From the NCBI GenBank assembly GCA_016297165.1, contig JAEDHF010000039.1, positions 1 to 12,467 of the forward strand: 12,467 nucleotides of DNA, read 5' to 3'. Each line of letters starts with the position of its first letter. The stretch's first letter is position 1. Below the pieces are notes generated by a model. It was not told the DNA's origin and did not search any database. It was given only the letters and a program-made list of their open reading frames with translations. This stretch comes from Oscillospiraceae bacterium. GTDB taxonomy: Bacteria > Bacillota > Clostridia > Oscillospirales > Ruminococcaceae. Positions 1-7,398 of this stretch are shown piece by piece. Both the position numbers and the translations under genes were made by a program.

Positions 1-1378
1 CTTCCAGTACTGCGGCTTAAGAAACGGCTTCGGCTACCGCGATACCGTTCAGGATATTCAGGGTATTATCCACCTTGCTCCCGAAATGGCAAAGCAGCAG
101 ATTATCTTTATGCTTTCCGCACAGGTTACTAACGGCGCAGGTCTTCCTCTCGTAAAGTACACCCATAAGGCCGGCGAGGAAAACCACCCCGACGAAAACG
201 ACGAAAATACACCCTACGCAAAGGAAACAGGTCACCCCAGCTATCGTGCAGACGACGCTCTCTGGCTCTTCCCCACAGTTTATAAGTATATTTCCGAAAG
301 CGGCGATATCGCCTTCCTCGACGAGGAAATCCTCTACGCTAACGACGGCGAAAAGGGTACGGTTTACGACCACTTAAAGAGAGCTATTATGTTCTCTATG
401 AATAATCTCGGCAACCACGGTATGCCTGCAGGACTGCACGCTGACTGGAACGACTGCTTACGCCTCGGTAAGAAGGGCGAATCTACCTTCGTTGCATTCC
501 AGCTTGTATATGCAATCAAGATTTTAAGAACCTACGCAGTAGAAAAGAACGATACCGAATATATCAAGTACCTCGACGAAATAAAGGCTAAGCTTGACGT
601 TATTCTTGCAGACTGCTGGAACGAGGACAGATGGATAAGAGGCTATAAGGAGGACGGAACCGTTATCGGTCAGAGAACCGACCCCGAAGCAAATATGTGG
701 CTCAATCCCCAGTCCTGGTCCGTTATTTCCGGCTTCGCAAGCAAGGAACAGGCTGAAAAGGCTATGGACAGCGTAGAAAGAGAGCTTAATACTCCCTACG
801 GCGCTATGGTTATGTATCCCCCCTACAACAAGCACGGCTTCAACGGCGCTCTTATGCAGTGCTTCAACGCCTGCACAAAGGAAAACGCAGGTATCTTCTC
901 ACAGCCTCAGGGCTGGCTGATTCTTGCGGAATCCAAGCTCGGTCATGGCAACAGAGCATATAAGTACTGGAAGGAAGCTTCTCCTGCTACATACAATGAT
1001 AATGCAGAGCATCGTGTTCTCGAGCCCTACGTTTTCGGTCAGTTCGTAGAGGGTAAGGACAGCCCCTTCGCAGGACGTGCACACGTTCACTGGCTCACAG
1101 GTACCGCTTCAACCGTTATGGTAGGTACAACAGAGGGTATCCTCGGTCTTAACCCCGAATCTAAGGGTATAGTAATCGACCCCTCTATCCCCTCCGAATG
1201 GAAGGAATACACCATGGAAAAGACCTTCAGAGGAAAGAAGCTTAACGTTACCGTAAAGAATCCTAATGGCAGCGAGCACGGCGTTAAGTCTGTAACCGTT
1301 AACGGCGAAAAACTTGACGGAATTCTTATCCTTGACGAAATCTTAAAGGATGTTAACGATATCGTAATCGAAATGTAA
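1..1378 (+). CDS. GH94 phosphorylase, probably cellobiose phosphorylase (5' truncated)
   Basis: The gene enters from the left edge. The first complete codon is at 2, the frame is open from there, and 458 residues are visible of a family usually about 800 long. The enzyme would reversibly phosphorolyse a beta-linked disaccharide to a sugar 1-phosphate plus free sugar in the cytoplasm. Visible family signatures are the RDTVQD segment (visible residues about 13-18), the ADWNDC motif (147-152) whose second Asp matches the general acid of this family, EHRVLEPYV (about 337-345), and the phosphate-site HWLTGTAS (about 363-370), followed by the C-terminal beta-sandwich ending in a KSVTVNGE segment. 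That tail resembles cellobiose phosphorylases more than I can match to other members. N,N'-diacetylchitobiose phosphorylase or another beta-glucoside phosphorylase is the main alternative. The family call is firm and the substrate is inferred. The missing N-terminal half prevents checking for a signal peptide. Confidence 0.9.
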   Translation, partial: FQYCGLRNGFGYRDTVQDIQGIIHLAPEMAKQQIIFMLSAQVTNGAGLPLVKYTHKAGEENHPDENDENTPYAKETGHPSYRADDALWLFPTVYKYISESGDIAFLDEEILYANDGEKGTVYDHLKRAIMFSMNNLGNHGMPAGLHADWNDCLRLGKKGESTFVAFQLVYAIKILRTYAVEKNDTEYIKYLDEIKAKLDVILADCWNEDRWIRGYKEDGTVIGQRTDPEANMWLNPQSWSVISGFASKEQAEKAMDSVERELNTPYGAMVMYPPYNKHGFNGALMQCFNACTKENAGIFSQPQGWLILAESKLGHGNRAYKYWKEASPATYNDNAEHRVLEPYVFGQFVEGKDSPFAGRAHVHWLTGTASTVMVGTTEGILGLNPESKGIVIDPSIPSEWKEYTMEKTFRGKKLNVTVKNPNGSEHGVKSVTVNGEKLDGILILDEILKDVNDIVIEM

Positions 1379-1395
1379 ATAAGGCGTTTTCAGAC

Positions 1396-1440
1396 AAAAT
1401 CACCGGTACAAGGGTTATTCCCCTCGTATCGGTGATTTTT
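1396..1440 (+). terminator. Rho-independent terminator of the GH94 gene
   Basis: A long hairpin starts 17 nt after the stop codon. Arm 1396-1414 pairs with 1421-1439 (AAAATCACCGG against CCGGTGATTTT-like sequence, one G.T pair and one mismatch) around a 6-nt loop and ends in a run of five T. The stem starts in A-rich sequence, so it may also work in the other direction, but no minus-strand gene is seen to use it. Confidence 0.88.
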
Positions 1441-1500
1441 CATAAGCTATTATGCCCTACATAACAGCGGAAATAAGTGCATTTATTGTCATTTTTTTGA

Positions 1501-1529
1501 TTGACAAAAGGCGAAAATTAAGATATACT
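1501..1529 (+). promoter_or_regulatory. Sigma-A promoter of the flippase-like gene
   Basis: TTGACA at 1501-1506 and TATACT at 1524-1529 are separated by exactly 17 bp. The start codon lies 43 bp downstream of the -10, giving a leader of about 35 nt. This is a near-consensus vegetative promoter and sets the next gene apart from the terminated gene upstream. Confidence 0.85.
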
Positions 1530-1572
1530 ATTTGTTACAATGCTTTAAATAATTATTGAAGATAGGTATGAA

Positions 1573-2604
1573 ATGAAGAAAAAGTCTAATAAGCTAAACC
1601 TTATAATATGCGGCATAGCCTTTATTGTAATGGTTGTTTTCCTTTTTGTTGACGGAATAGATAATATTTTACAGGCTATGAGCGAGCTTAACCCCCTGTT
1701 TCTGCTGCTGGCTGTGCTGTGTATGGTGGGCTACTGGTTCGGGGAGAGCTACGGGCTTCACATGGCGGCAAAAAGCTTAGAGCCCGATACTAAGCTTAAA
1801 ACCTCGGTGCTTGTGGCTATGATAGGGCAGTATTTCAACTGCATTACTCCCTGTGCTACCGGCGGTCAGCCTATGCAGGTATATACCTACGTCAAGAATA
1901 AAATGCCCCTTGGCTCCGCTATGACGGCTCTTGTGGCACGATTTATCGTCTATCAGTTTATGCTTACCATATATTCGGCGATATTCCTTATATTTAAGCT
2001 TTCAATGTTTACCGAGGGCGACCTAAAGGGGCTTACCTTCCTCGTAATAATCGGCTTTATTGTTAATACCGCCGTTATTGTAATGCTGTTTATGCTTGCA
2101 TTTTTCCGTAAGGCTACTACGAAAATTGCTCACGGAATAATAAAGCTTTTAGGGAAAATCAGGATTATTAAGGATGTTGACGATAAGATAGCCTATATTG
2201 ACGGCGAGCTCGAAGGATATTACAATAACTTTCTTTTCATAAAGAAAAAGCCCCTGCTTGTACTTAAAATGTGTCTCGTTACGGCAGTACAGCTTCTCCT
2301 CTATTTCAGCATTACTTACATTATCTATCGGGGCTTCGGAATGGGAGAAACCGATTTCTTCACAATTATAGCCTGCCAGGCGTTTGTACTTATGATTTCC
2401 TCCTTCGTACCCCTTCCCGGCGCTATGGGTGCTGCCGAGGGAAGCTACGCCGCCTTTTTCGGCGGTATCTTCGGCGCTCATTATACCGTAGTATCAACCT
2501 TTATCTGGCGTTTTCTTACCTTCTATCTCCCTATCATTGTGGGTATTGTAATTAACCTCGTTCTTTCAAAGAAGGGTATTGATTTTAATAATATGAAAGA
2601 ATAA
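1573..2604 (+). CDS. Flippase-like integral membrane protein (LPG_synthase_TM / UPF0104 family)
   Basis: This is a 343-aa polytopic membrane protein. Hydrophobic segments lie near residues 9-27, 42-58, 77-93, 117-142, 152-176, 229-252, 263-279 and 308-331. The motif TPCATGGQPMQVY (92-104) and the late PLPGAMGAAEG (280-290) are the two hallmarks of the YbhN/AglD/MprF N-terminal flippase-like family (PF03706). There is no C-terminal lysyltransferase domain, so it is not a full MprF. Members are thought to move or bind lipid-linked substrates in the cytoplasmic membrane; the substrate here cannot be read from sequence. Start: ATG 1573 is preceded by only a weak purine-rich site (GATAGGT), and the in-frame-looking ATG at 1568 runs straight into a stop. 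It is a single-gene unit between its own promoter and a terminator. Confidence 0.85.
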   Translation: MKKKSNKLNLIICGIAFIVMVVFLFVDGIDNILQAMSELNPLFLLLAVLCMVGYWFGESYGLHMAAKSLEPDTKLKTSVLVAMIGQYFNCITPCATGGQPMQVYTYVKNKMPLGSAMTALVARFIVYQFMLTIYSAIFLIFKLSMFTEGDLKGLTFLVIIGFIVNTAVIVMLFMLAFFRKATTKIAHGIIKLLGKIRIIKDVDDKIAYIDGELEGYYNNFLFIKKKPLLVLKMCLVTAVQLLLYFSITYIIYRGFGMGETDFFTIIACQAFVLMISSFVPLPGAMGAAEGSYAAFFGGIFGAHYTVVSTFIWRFLTFYLPIIVGIVINLVLSKKGIDFNNMKE

Positions 2605-2611
2605 GAAGAAA

Positions 2612-2640
2612 GGTCGGGCGGATATTCCGCCCGACCCTTT
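2612..2640. terminator. Bidirectional terminator between converging genes
   Basis: A perfect 11-bp stem, GGTCGGGCGGA (2612-2622) with its complement (2626-2636), closes around a 3-nt TAT loop. It is followed by CTTTTCT on the plus strand and by CTTTCTTCTT on the minus strand. It sits between the plus-strand flippase-like gene (stop 2604) and the minus-strand TPM gene (stop 2655), so it can terminate both. Confidence 0.9.
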
Positions 2641-2654
2641 TCTGTATTCTGTTG

Positions 2655-3992
2655 TTATCTGCGCCTTCCGCCGCCGCCGTGACGACCGCCGCTGCTTGAA
2701 CGGTGGGTGGAGCTGTGCCCACGGCTGCCGCCTCTGCTGCTGCCCGAGCTTCTCGGAGAATATATACGGGTTGTGGTAATGCCTCTCGACTGGGTAATGT
2801 TTTTTGTAAGCAGGAGAGAGCCGGGAACTGTATAGCGTGTGGTTACTGACTTTTTTAGCTTATAGGGCGCTGTAATAGCGCTATAGATTACGCCCGAGAT
2901 TACGGCGATAATAATAACGAAGAATATAAGGGGCTGGATAAGCTCTATAGGATTAAAATCCAGCTCAATATATCCGTCTCCCGACTGGATACCTATCTGG
3001 TTATTGGCTTTACCCTGGTTATAATAGCTTTCGCATTTATCCACAAAGCCGATACAGGCGGAGTAATAATCTCCTGCTACAATATCGTCGTATATCCTGT
3101 CGAAGATACGGTCGATACGGTCGTCGCTGTAATAATTTATGCAGCTTCCGCTGGTAGAAATCCAGTCGTACTTTGTGTCGTTATTTATAAGCAGTAGAAT
3201 TCCGTCGGTATTTATTCCGCAAAGCTCGTCGTATCTGTCGTCGGCATAATTCATGGTTCCTCTGTCGGATTTATCGGAGCCTATCTCGTCGGTTATGGCG
3301 AAAATGATATTGAAGCCCGATTTATCGGAAAAGCTTCTTGCGGTTGATATGATGTCCTGTTCCTCGGAGGGAGTAAGATAATTATAGTCGTCGAGGATTT
3401 TTACCTTAGGCTTTCCGGGAATATCCTCGCCGATAGGTCCCTTCGGTATATCCTCGGGGGAGATTCCTGTTACTGCTGTGTTTTCCTGCGAACCTACATC
3501 ATAATAGTATTCGATTTTTTCTACGAATAAAAGGCAGGCGGACTTTAAATCCCTTTCGCTCCATTCATTATGTATAGCGGTAAAAATATCGGCAAGAACA
3601 GCTCTGTTATAATAGCTTTCGCATTGACCATGTACCGGGGCATAGTCGTACTTTGTATCATTATTTATAAAGAGTAGTATTCCGTCTGAGCCCTCGCCGC
3701 AGAGTGCATTATACATATTCTCCGAAAAAAGTATCGCCGCCTCGTCGGATTTATCATCACCGATATCGTCGGTTATAACGATAGCTACGTTAAAGCCCGA
3801 ACGCTTTGCGAAGCTGTCCGCCGCAAAGAGAATCTCGTCCTCCTCCTCGGTTGACAGAGAATCGGAGACGTCGAGGAGCTGTACCGCTGTGCTGTTGTAT
3901 GTATTTACGATCTCTTCTTCCGCACGGCTTGGGAGAGTGAGGATACTGCACATAAAAAGGGCGGCAAGAAGAGCAGCAAGCTTTTTTATCAT
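2655..3992 (-). CDS. Exported, membrane-anchored protein with two tandem TPM domains
   Basis: The protein has 445 aa. Residues 1-24 form a signal peptide (KK, hydrophobic core, then a PSRAEEE junction). Two copies of a TPM-type domain (PF04536, named from TLP18.3/Psb32/MOLO-1) follow at about 36-164 and 198-325. They share GFNxxxxITDxIGxDKSD, LCGxxxDGILLxINNDTKYD and a late SAC...FV segment. A Pro/Gly/Lys linker (about 176-197) separates them. A transmembrane helix lies at about 352-376, and a Ser/Gly/Arg/His-rich tail (412-445) ends in GGGGRRR. The probable topology is TPM domains outside and basic tail inside. TPM proteins are linked to membrane complexes and sometimes phosphatase activity, but no activity can be assigned here. 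It is the last gene of a three-gene operon, and its ATG overlaps the upstream stop as ATGA, implying translational coupling. Confidence 0.82.
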   Translation of the reverse strand: MIKKLAALLAALFMCSILTLPSRAEEEIVNTYNSTAVQLLDVSDSLSTEEEDEILFAADSFAKRSGFNVAIVITDDIGDDKSDEAAILFSENMYNALCGEGSDGILLFINNDTKYDYAPVHGQCESYYNRAVLADIFTAIHNEWSERDLKSACLLFVEKIEYYYDVGSQENTAVTGISPEDIPKGPIGEDIPGKPKVKILDDYNYLTPSEEQDIISTARSFSDKSGFNIIFAITDEIGSDKSDRGTMNYADDRYDELCGINTDGILLLINNDTKYDWISTSGSCINYYSDDRIDRIFDRIYDDIVAGDYYSACIGFVDKCESYYNQGKANNQIGIQSGDGYIELDFNPIELIQPLIFFVIIIAVISGVIYSAITAPYKLKKSVTTRYTVPGSLLLTKNITQSRGITTTRIYSPRSSGSSRGGSRGHSSTHRSSSGGRHGGGGRRR

Positions 3993-5107
3993 AGCGAACC
4001 TCCCAGAATGAAGAGAATAAAGGCTCCGATTCCGAGAGCCAGGGGGATACCTACGGAGAAAAGCAGCACCTTAAGCTTATTATAGGGGATAATTCCGCCG
4101 AATTTTCCCGTCTGGCCGTTCATGGCGTAGTAGTACATCTTTCCCTTATAATTATAGGACATAAACCAAAGGGGGAGCATAGCGTATTTCCAGTTTATAT
4201 TGGTGATTCTGAAATTCTTTGAAACGATTTCCGTTCTGCCCTTAACCTGAATGGTTTTAAGGAATTCGGCTTCTGCGCCCTCGGCGGCTCTTTGCATAAT
4301 ACGGGGATAGACCATTTCCTTTGTAACGTCGTATTTTTCTGCATTATGACCCGAGAGATAGCTCATATTGAAATCAAGGAGCTCGTCGTAATTAAAGGGC
4401 TCGATACTTTCCATAAGCATATCGTTCGCTTTCGAGGAGCCGTCCGCAGGGATACCGTGGAAAATAATGCTTCCGTCTCTTACGCAGCTTATTCTTTCCT
4501 CTCTTTTTACGATATAGTCTCCCGACCTTGTGGTTGAAAGGGTTTTAAATACGTCAACATTAAGATTACCCTCAACGGAGCAGTCAGCAAGCCAGTAGGG
4601 AACGTAAATGCCCTGTATTTTTTCAAGAGCTTCGGGAGCACCGAAGCCCTTAGCCATAAAGAATTTCTTTCCCTTTATCCAGAGGTCGAAGCCCTCTAAC
4701 GCCTGTTCCTTTGTTTTCTTGAAGGGTATAATCTTATGGGGGCGGAATTCGCCGCTTAAGCGTCCCGAAAGGACTACGGGACTATGACAGTAATGGCATA
4801 TTGCGGAGGCGGAAAGCTGTGAATCCGTCATAACCGCCGCGCCGCAGGAGGGACAAACATAAAGGCTGTTATTCTCGTTGAATTCGCTGTCATCTATATA
4901 CTCGGTTTCCTGGGTAGGCTCACCACTGTCAATATAATCTATTTCTTGGAAAGATTTGTTCTTGTTTGCGGAAAGCATATAATCAATCTGTTCTTTTGTA
5001 TGATAGTGCCCTCCGCAGTATTCACAGGCGAAATCCTGCGTTTCTACGCTGAAGGACAGCGGTGCGCCGCAGGAGGGGCATTTATAGGCTACTACATTGG
5101 TGTCCAT
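3989..5107 (-). CDS. Membrane-anchored protein with two N-terminal zinc ribbons
   Basis: The protein has 372 aa. Two CPxCG zinc ribbons are visible: C10/C13 with C28/C31, and C85/C88 with C104/C107, joined by an acidic linker (about 52-80). A conserved-looking globular region follows (about 120-340), with PHKIIPFKK, YVPYWLADCSVEG and WKYAMLPLWFMSY segments. A single C-terminal transmembrane helix lies at about 346-369. Such proteins are often annotated as TFIIB-type zinc-ribbon proteins or, misleadingly, as a PriA-like helicase; no helicase motifs are present here. In gut Clostridia they commonly occur beside TPM or SPFH proteins (recalled, not checked). The start ATG (5107) has a good AAAGGAAA site just upstream, 16 nt after the previous stop. 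The stop overlaps the TPM gene start by 4 bp. The biochemical function is unknown. Confidence 0.8.
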   Translation of the reverse strand: MDTNVVAYKCPSCGAPLSFSVETQDFACEYCGGHYHTKEQIDYMLSANKNKSFQEIDYIDSGEPTQETEYIDDSEFNENNSLYVCPSCGAAVMTDSQLSASAICHYCHSPVVLSGRLSGEFRPHKIIPFKKTKEQALEGFDLWIKGKKFFMAKGFGAPEALEKIQGIYVPYWLADCSVEGNLNVDVFKTLSTTRSGDYIVKREERISCVRDGSIIFHGIPADGSSKANDMLMESIEPFNYDELLDFNMSYLSGHNAEKYDVTKEMVYPRIMQRAAEGAEAEFLKTIQVKGRTEIVSKNFRITNINWKYAMLPLWFMSYNYKGKMYYYAMNGQTGKFGGIIPYNKLKVLLFSVGIPLALGIGAFILFILGGSL

Positions 5108-5123
5108 TCATATTTCCTTTCCG

Positions 5124-6068
5124 TCAGTTGTGTTTCAGCAAGGACTTATAGAAGCCGAAGCTTTCCTTCTTAAGGGTTTCGATAATAGCGTCCTCAATAT
5201 CACGTTCAAGACCGATACTTCTGATTTTGCGGTCGATAATGCTTTCCTTCCGCTCGTAATCCCTGCCCTTAGGGAGCCTTACGGATTTAATTGTTACTCC
5301 CGAATCGCCGTCATAAACCATAGCGTTAATCTCGTCCCCGGAGTCCAGCATTTTCGAAAGCCCGATAGGAACGCTTCCGAATAAGGCGTTGAACATAAGG
5401 CTTGCGGCGCATATTCCGTGAATACGGTCGCCCCTCATGGGCATACCTTGGGTAATCTGGAGATTTATAAGGAACTGTTCGAGGGAGGTGTAGTAGTTAC
5501 TGCGTCCGAAGGAGAGGGTTATAGCGTCCGCTTCGCCGAGCCAGGCGGCGTTTGCGTCGGAAACCCCGGTCATCATAGTATTTATCGGGCAGATATCGAG
5601 AGGAAGGTATGAGCTGTCGTGATGAGCTTCGATAAGCTTAATAACGCTGTCGTCGGTATTCCCGAAAACTCCCGTAAGCCTTATCATAGAGATATTTTCG
5701 CAGTAATCCGAGGCGGTTATATACCGAAGGATAGCGTCGGCGCTGTATTCGTCGGCATTTGCTTCGATTATAATGCTCTGCATTTTGCTGAGCTTTTTGG
5801 TAATGCCCGAAAGTCCTGCAGGCAGGACGATATAGGCGAACTGTTTTTCACAGCACAGCTTTAAATCCGTAAGTCCCGATATACGAAGGATGAATTTCTC
5901 GGAGAAATCCTGTTTTCCGAGAGCCTTTGCGATATTGGCGTTAATTTCGATATAGTCTGCGCCGCAGGCGAATACAGCGTTACAGTATGCCATATATTCG
6001 TCGGCGCTTATGTTGTCCCTTACGGGCTGAAGATATGCAAGAGTTTTATCAATTAAGGCAGGTTTCAT
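5124..6068 (-). CDS. Degenerate homocitrate-synthase-like (DRE-TIM) barrel protein
   Basis: The product has 314 aa from the ATG at 6068, which has AAGGAAAG upstream; a longer in-frame start at 6131 lies upstream of the likely transcription start and is rejected. The fold signature resembles NifV/HMG-CoA-lyase-type DRE-TIM barrels: LIDKTL (5-10) where active enzymes have DTTLRDG, a GADYIEIN strand (36-43), SMIRLTGVFGNTDDSVIKL (127-145), PLDICPINT (156-164) at the place of the metal-binding HxHND segment, and TLSFGRSNYYTSLEQFL (184-200) at the later G-rich/SLEE segment. The catalytic Arg-Asp and the metal His pair are not recognisable, so a metal-dependent aldol activity is doubtful. No signal peptide is seen, so it is cytoplasmic. 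It is the first gene of the operon with the zinc-ribbon and TPM genes. Family placement is from memory of motif spacing and only moderately sure; the function is unknown. Confidence 0.6.
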   Translation of the reverse strand: MKPALIDKTLAYLQPVRDNISADEYMAYCNAVFACGADYIEINANIAKALGKQDFSEKFILRISGLTDLKLCCEKQFAYIVLPAGLSGITKKLSKMQSIIIEANADEYSADAILRYITASDYCENISMIRLTGVFGNTDDSVIKLIEAHHDSSYLPLDICPINTMMTGVSDANAAWLGEADAITLSFGRSNYYTSLEQFLINLQITQGMPMRGDRIHGICAASLMFNALFGSVPIGLSKMLDSGDEINAMVYDGDSGVTIKSVRLPKGRDYERKESIIDRKIRSIGLERDIEDAIIETLKKESFGFYKSLLKHN

Positions 6069-6102
6069 TTTTCTTTCCTTTTCGCATTTGTTGTATAGAA
6101 CA

Positions 6103-6131
6103 ATTATAACACAGGGAAAGGAATAATGCAA
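6103..6131 (-). promoter_or_regulatory. Sigma-A promoter of the three-gene minus-strand operon
   Basis: Reading the minus strand, TTGCAT (6131-6126) and a perfect TATAAT (6108-6103) are 17 bp apart. Transcription would begin near 6097, about 28 nt before the ATG at 6068. This also supports choosing that ATG over the longer reading frame start at 6131, which lies inside the -35. Confidence 0.8.
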
Positions 6132-6160
6132 TATTTTTTATGCTGTATGCAAATATTGTA
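6127..6160. repeat. Imperfect inverted repeat between divergent promoters
   Basis: TGCAATATTT (6127-6136) and AAATATTGTA (6151-6160) are complementary at 9 of 10 positions around a 14-nt centre. The left arm covers most of the minus-strand -35 and the right arm abuts the plus-strand -35 at 6161. The placement would suit a regulator acting on both the TPM operon and the alpha-galactosidase gene, but AT-rich promoter DNA can form such repeats by chance. Confidence 0.4.
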
Positions 6161-6189
6161 TTGACACAAAAGAAAAAGCAGGATATAAT
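6161..6189 (+). promoter_or_regulatory. Perfect-consensus sigma-A promoter of the alpha-galactosidase gene
   Basis: TTGACA (6161-6166) and TATAAT (6184-6189) match the sigma-A consensus at all twelve positions with the optimal 17-bp spacer. Transcription would start near 6196. A promoter this strong before a catabolic gene usually needs repression, and an operator-like palindrome follows directly. Confidence 0.92.
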
Positions 6190-6194
6190 GTAGA

Positions 6195-6218
6195 TAGTTT
6201 CCTATGGAAACGATAACA
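6195..6218 (+). promoter_or_regulatory. Operator-like palindrome at the alpha-galactosidase transcription start
   Basis: GTTTCC-TAT-GGAAAC (6197-6211) is a perfect 6-bp inverted repeat with a 3-nt centre, located at about +1 to +16. Overlapping it, TGGAAACGATAACA (6205-6218) differs at two positions from the CcpA cre consensus TGWAARCGYTWNCW and has the central CG typical of LacI-family operators. Either reading predicts a repressor or CcpA blocking initiation or early elongation. No LacI-type regulator is encoded in the window, so the factor is unidentified. Confidence 0.5.
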
Positions 6219-6240
6219 TTTTAAAGGAACGGTAAATATT

Positions 6241-7398
6241 ATGAATAAACCTATTGCACCCACACCGCCTATGGGCTGGAACTCCTGGAACACCTTCGGC
6301 TGGAACATCAATGAGGAGCTTATTAAGGGAATAGCCGATACAATGGCTGAATCGGGGCTTAAGGACGCCGGCTACGAGTACATAGTAATTGACGACTGCT
6401 GGAGCGAAAAGCAAAGAGACGAAAATGGCCGTCTCGTCCCCGATAAGAACAAATTCCCCAACGGAATTAAGGCGGTAGCCGACTATGTCCACTCAAAGGG
6501 ACTTAAGTTCGGTATTTATTCCTGTGCCGGAACTCATACCTGCGCAGGCTATCCCGGAAGCTTCGAGCATGAATTCGTTGACGCAGAAACCTTTGCGGAG
6601 TGGGGCGTTGACTACCTTAAATATGATTACTGCTATAAGCCCGACTATATCCCCGGAGAAATTCTCTATAAGAGAATGGCTATGGCGCTTCGAAACTGTG
6701 GCAGGGATATCGTTTTTTCCGCTTGTAACTGGGGTAACGACGGGGTTTATAACTGGATAAGAGAATCGGGAGCACAGCTTTTCCGTTCTACCGGCGATAT
6801 TCAGGATAACTGGGAATCCATAAAGAGAAACGCACTTTCTCAGATAGGCAACAGCTGCTACAGCGGCACCTACTGCTACAACGATATTGATATGCTGGTT
6901 GTGGGTATGCACGGAAAGGGAGATAACGAGGAGGTTCTTCGTGACTGTCTCGAGGGCTGTACCGATACAGAGTACAAGACCCATTTCTCTATCTGGGCAA
7001 TTATGAATTCGCCCCTTATGATAGGCTGTGATATAAGAAAAATGAGCGAGAGTACGAAGAATATCCTTATGAATAAGGACGTAATCGCTCTTAATCAGGA
7101 TCCTGAATGCCGCGGACCCTACTGCATAAAGCAGTGGAACAACCGCGACAACGTTATGACCCTAATAAAGCCTATGGTTGACGGAAGCTACGGTATTGTT
7201 ATGTTCAACCTCGGGGATAAGAAGAGCGAAATGTCTCTCCAGTTCTGGGATATGGGACTTCCTTTTTCAAGCGGCAGAGGCTTAAGTATGTATAACTGCT
7301 GGACCCACGAGGAAGAGGGCGTTTTCACCGAGCGCTATGTAACGCAGGTTGAAAGCCACGACTGCGTAGTGCTCCGTGCAAGAGTGGTTAAGCTTTGA
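6241..7398 (+). CDS. GH27 alpha-galactosidase, cytoplasmic
   Basis: The enzyme has 385 aa and would hydrolyse terminal alpha-galactosyl residues from melibiose, raffinose-type oligosaccharides or galactomannan fragments. The N-terminal TPPMGWNSWNTFG (8-20) and IDDCW (50-54) are GH27 hallmarks. The nucleophile is D129 in YLKYDYC, and the acid/base is D186 in FRSTGDIQDNW (R182-x3-D186). NSPLMIGCDIR and ALNQDP mark the end of the (beta/alpha)8 barrel, followed by a C-terminal beta domain of about 90 residues. It has no signal peptide, so it would act on imported sugars. ATG 6241 follows AAAGGA at 6223-6228, a slightly long 12-nt spacing. The gene is alone behind a perfect promoter and is followed, with a 4-bp overlap, by a small cysteine-rich gene. 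GH27 alpha-N-acetylgalactosaminidase is a less likely alternative. Confidence 0.93.
   Translation: MNKPIAPTPPMGWNSWNTFGWNINEELIKGIADTMAESGLKDAGYEYIVIDDCWSEKQRDENGRLVPDKNKFPNGIKAVADYVHSKGLKFGIYSCAGTHTCAGYPGSFEHEFVDAETFAEWGVDYLKYDYCYKPDYIPGEILYKRMAMALRNCGRDIVFSACNWGNDGVYNWIRESGAQLFRSTGDIQDNWESIKRNALSQIGNSCYSGTYCYNDIDMLVVGMHGKGDNEEVLRDCLEGCTDTEYKTHFSIWAIMNSPLMIGCDIRKMSESTKNILMNKDVIALNQDPECRGPYCIKQWNNRDNVMTLIKPMVDGSYGIVMFNLGDKKSEMSLQFWDMGLPFSSGRGLSMYNCWTHEEEGVFTERYVTQVESHDCVVLRARVVKL

Noticed and set aside
2655..2770. Low-complexity Arg/Gly/Ser tail of the TPM protein as a frameshift artefact
   Set aside because: The frame is continuous with the transmembrane segment, and Gly/Ser/Arg/His-rich tails are common after TPM-family membrane helices. 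The stop is followed by the expected terminator.
6069..6131. N-terminal extension of the barrel protein (21 extra residues from ATG 6131)
   Set aside because: It overlaps the -35 and -10 boxes of its own promoter, has no ribosome site, and the ATG at 6068 has a good AAGGAAAG site.
6493..6984. 163-aa open frame antisense to the alpha-galactosidase
   Set aside because: It lies wholly inside a well-supported GH27 gene on the other strand and shows no recognisable motifs; it is a codon-bias shadow.
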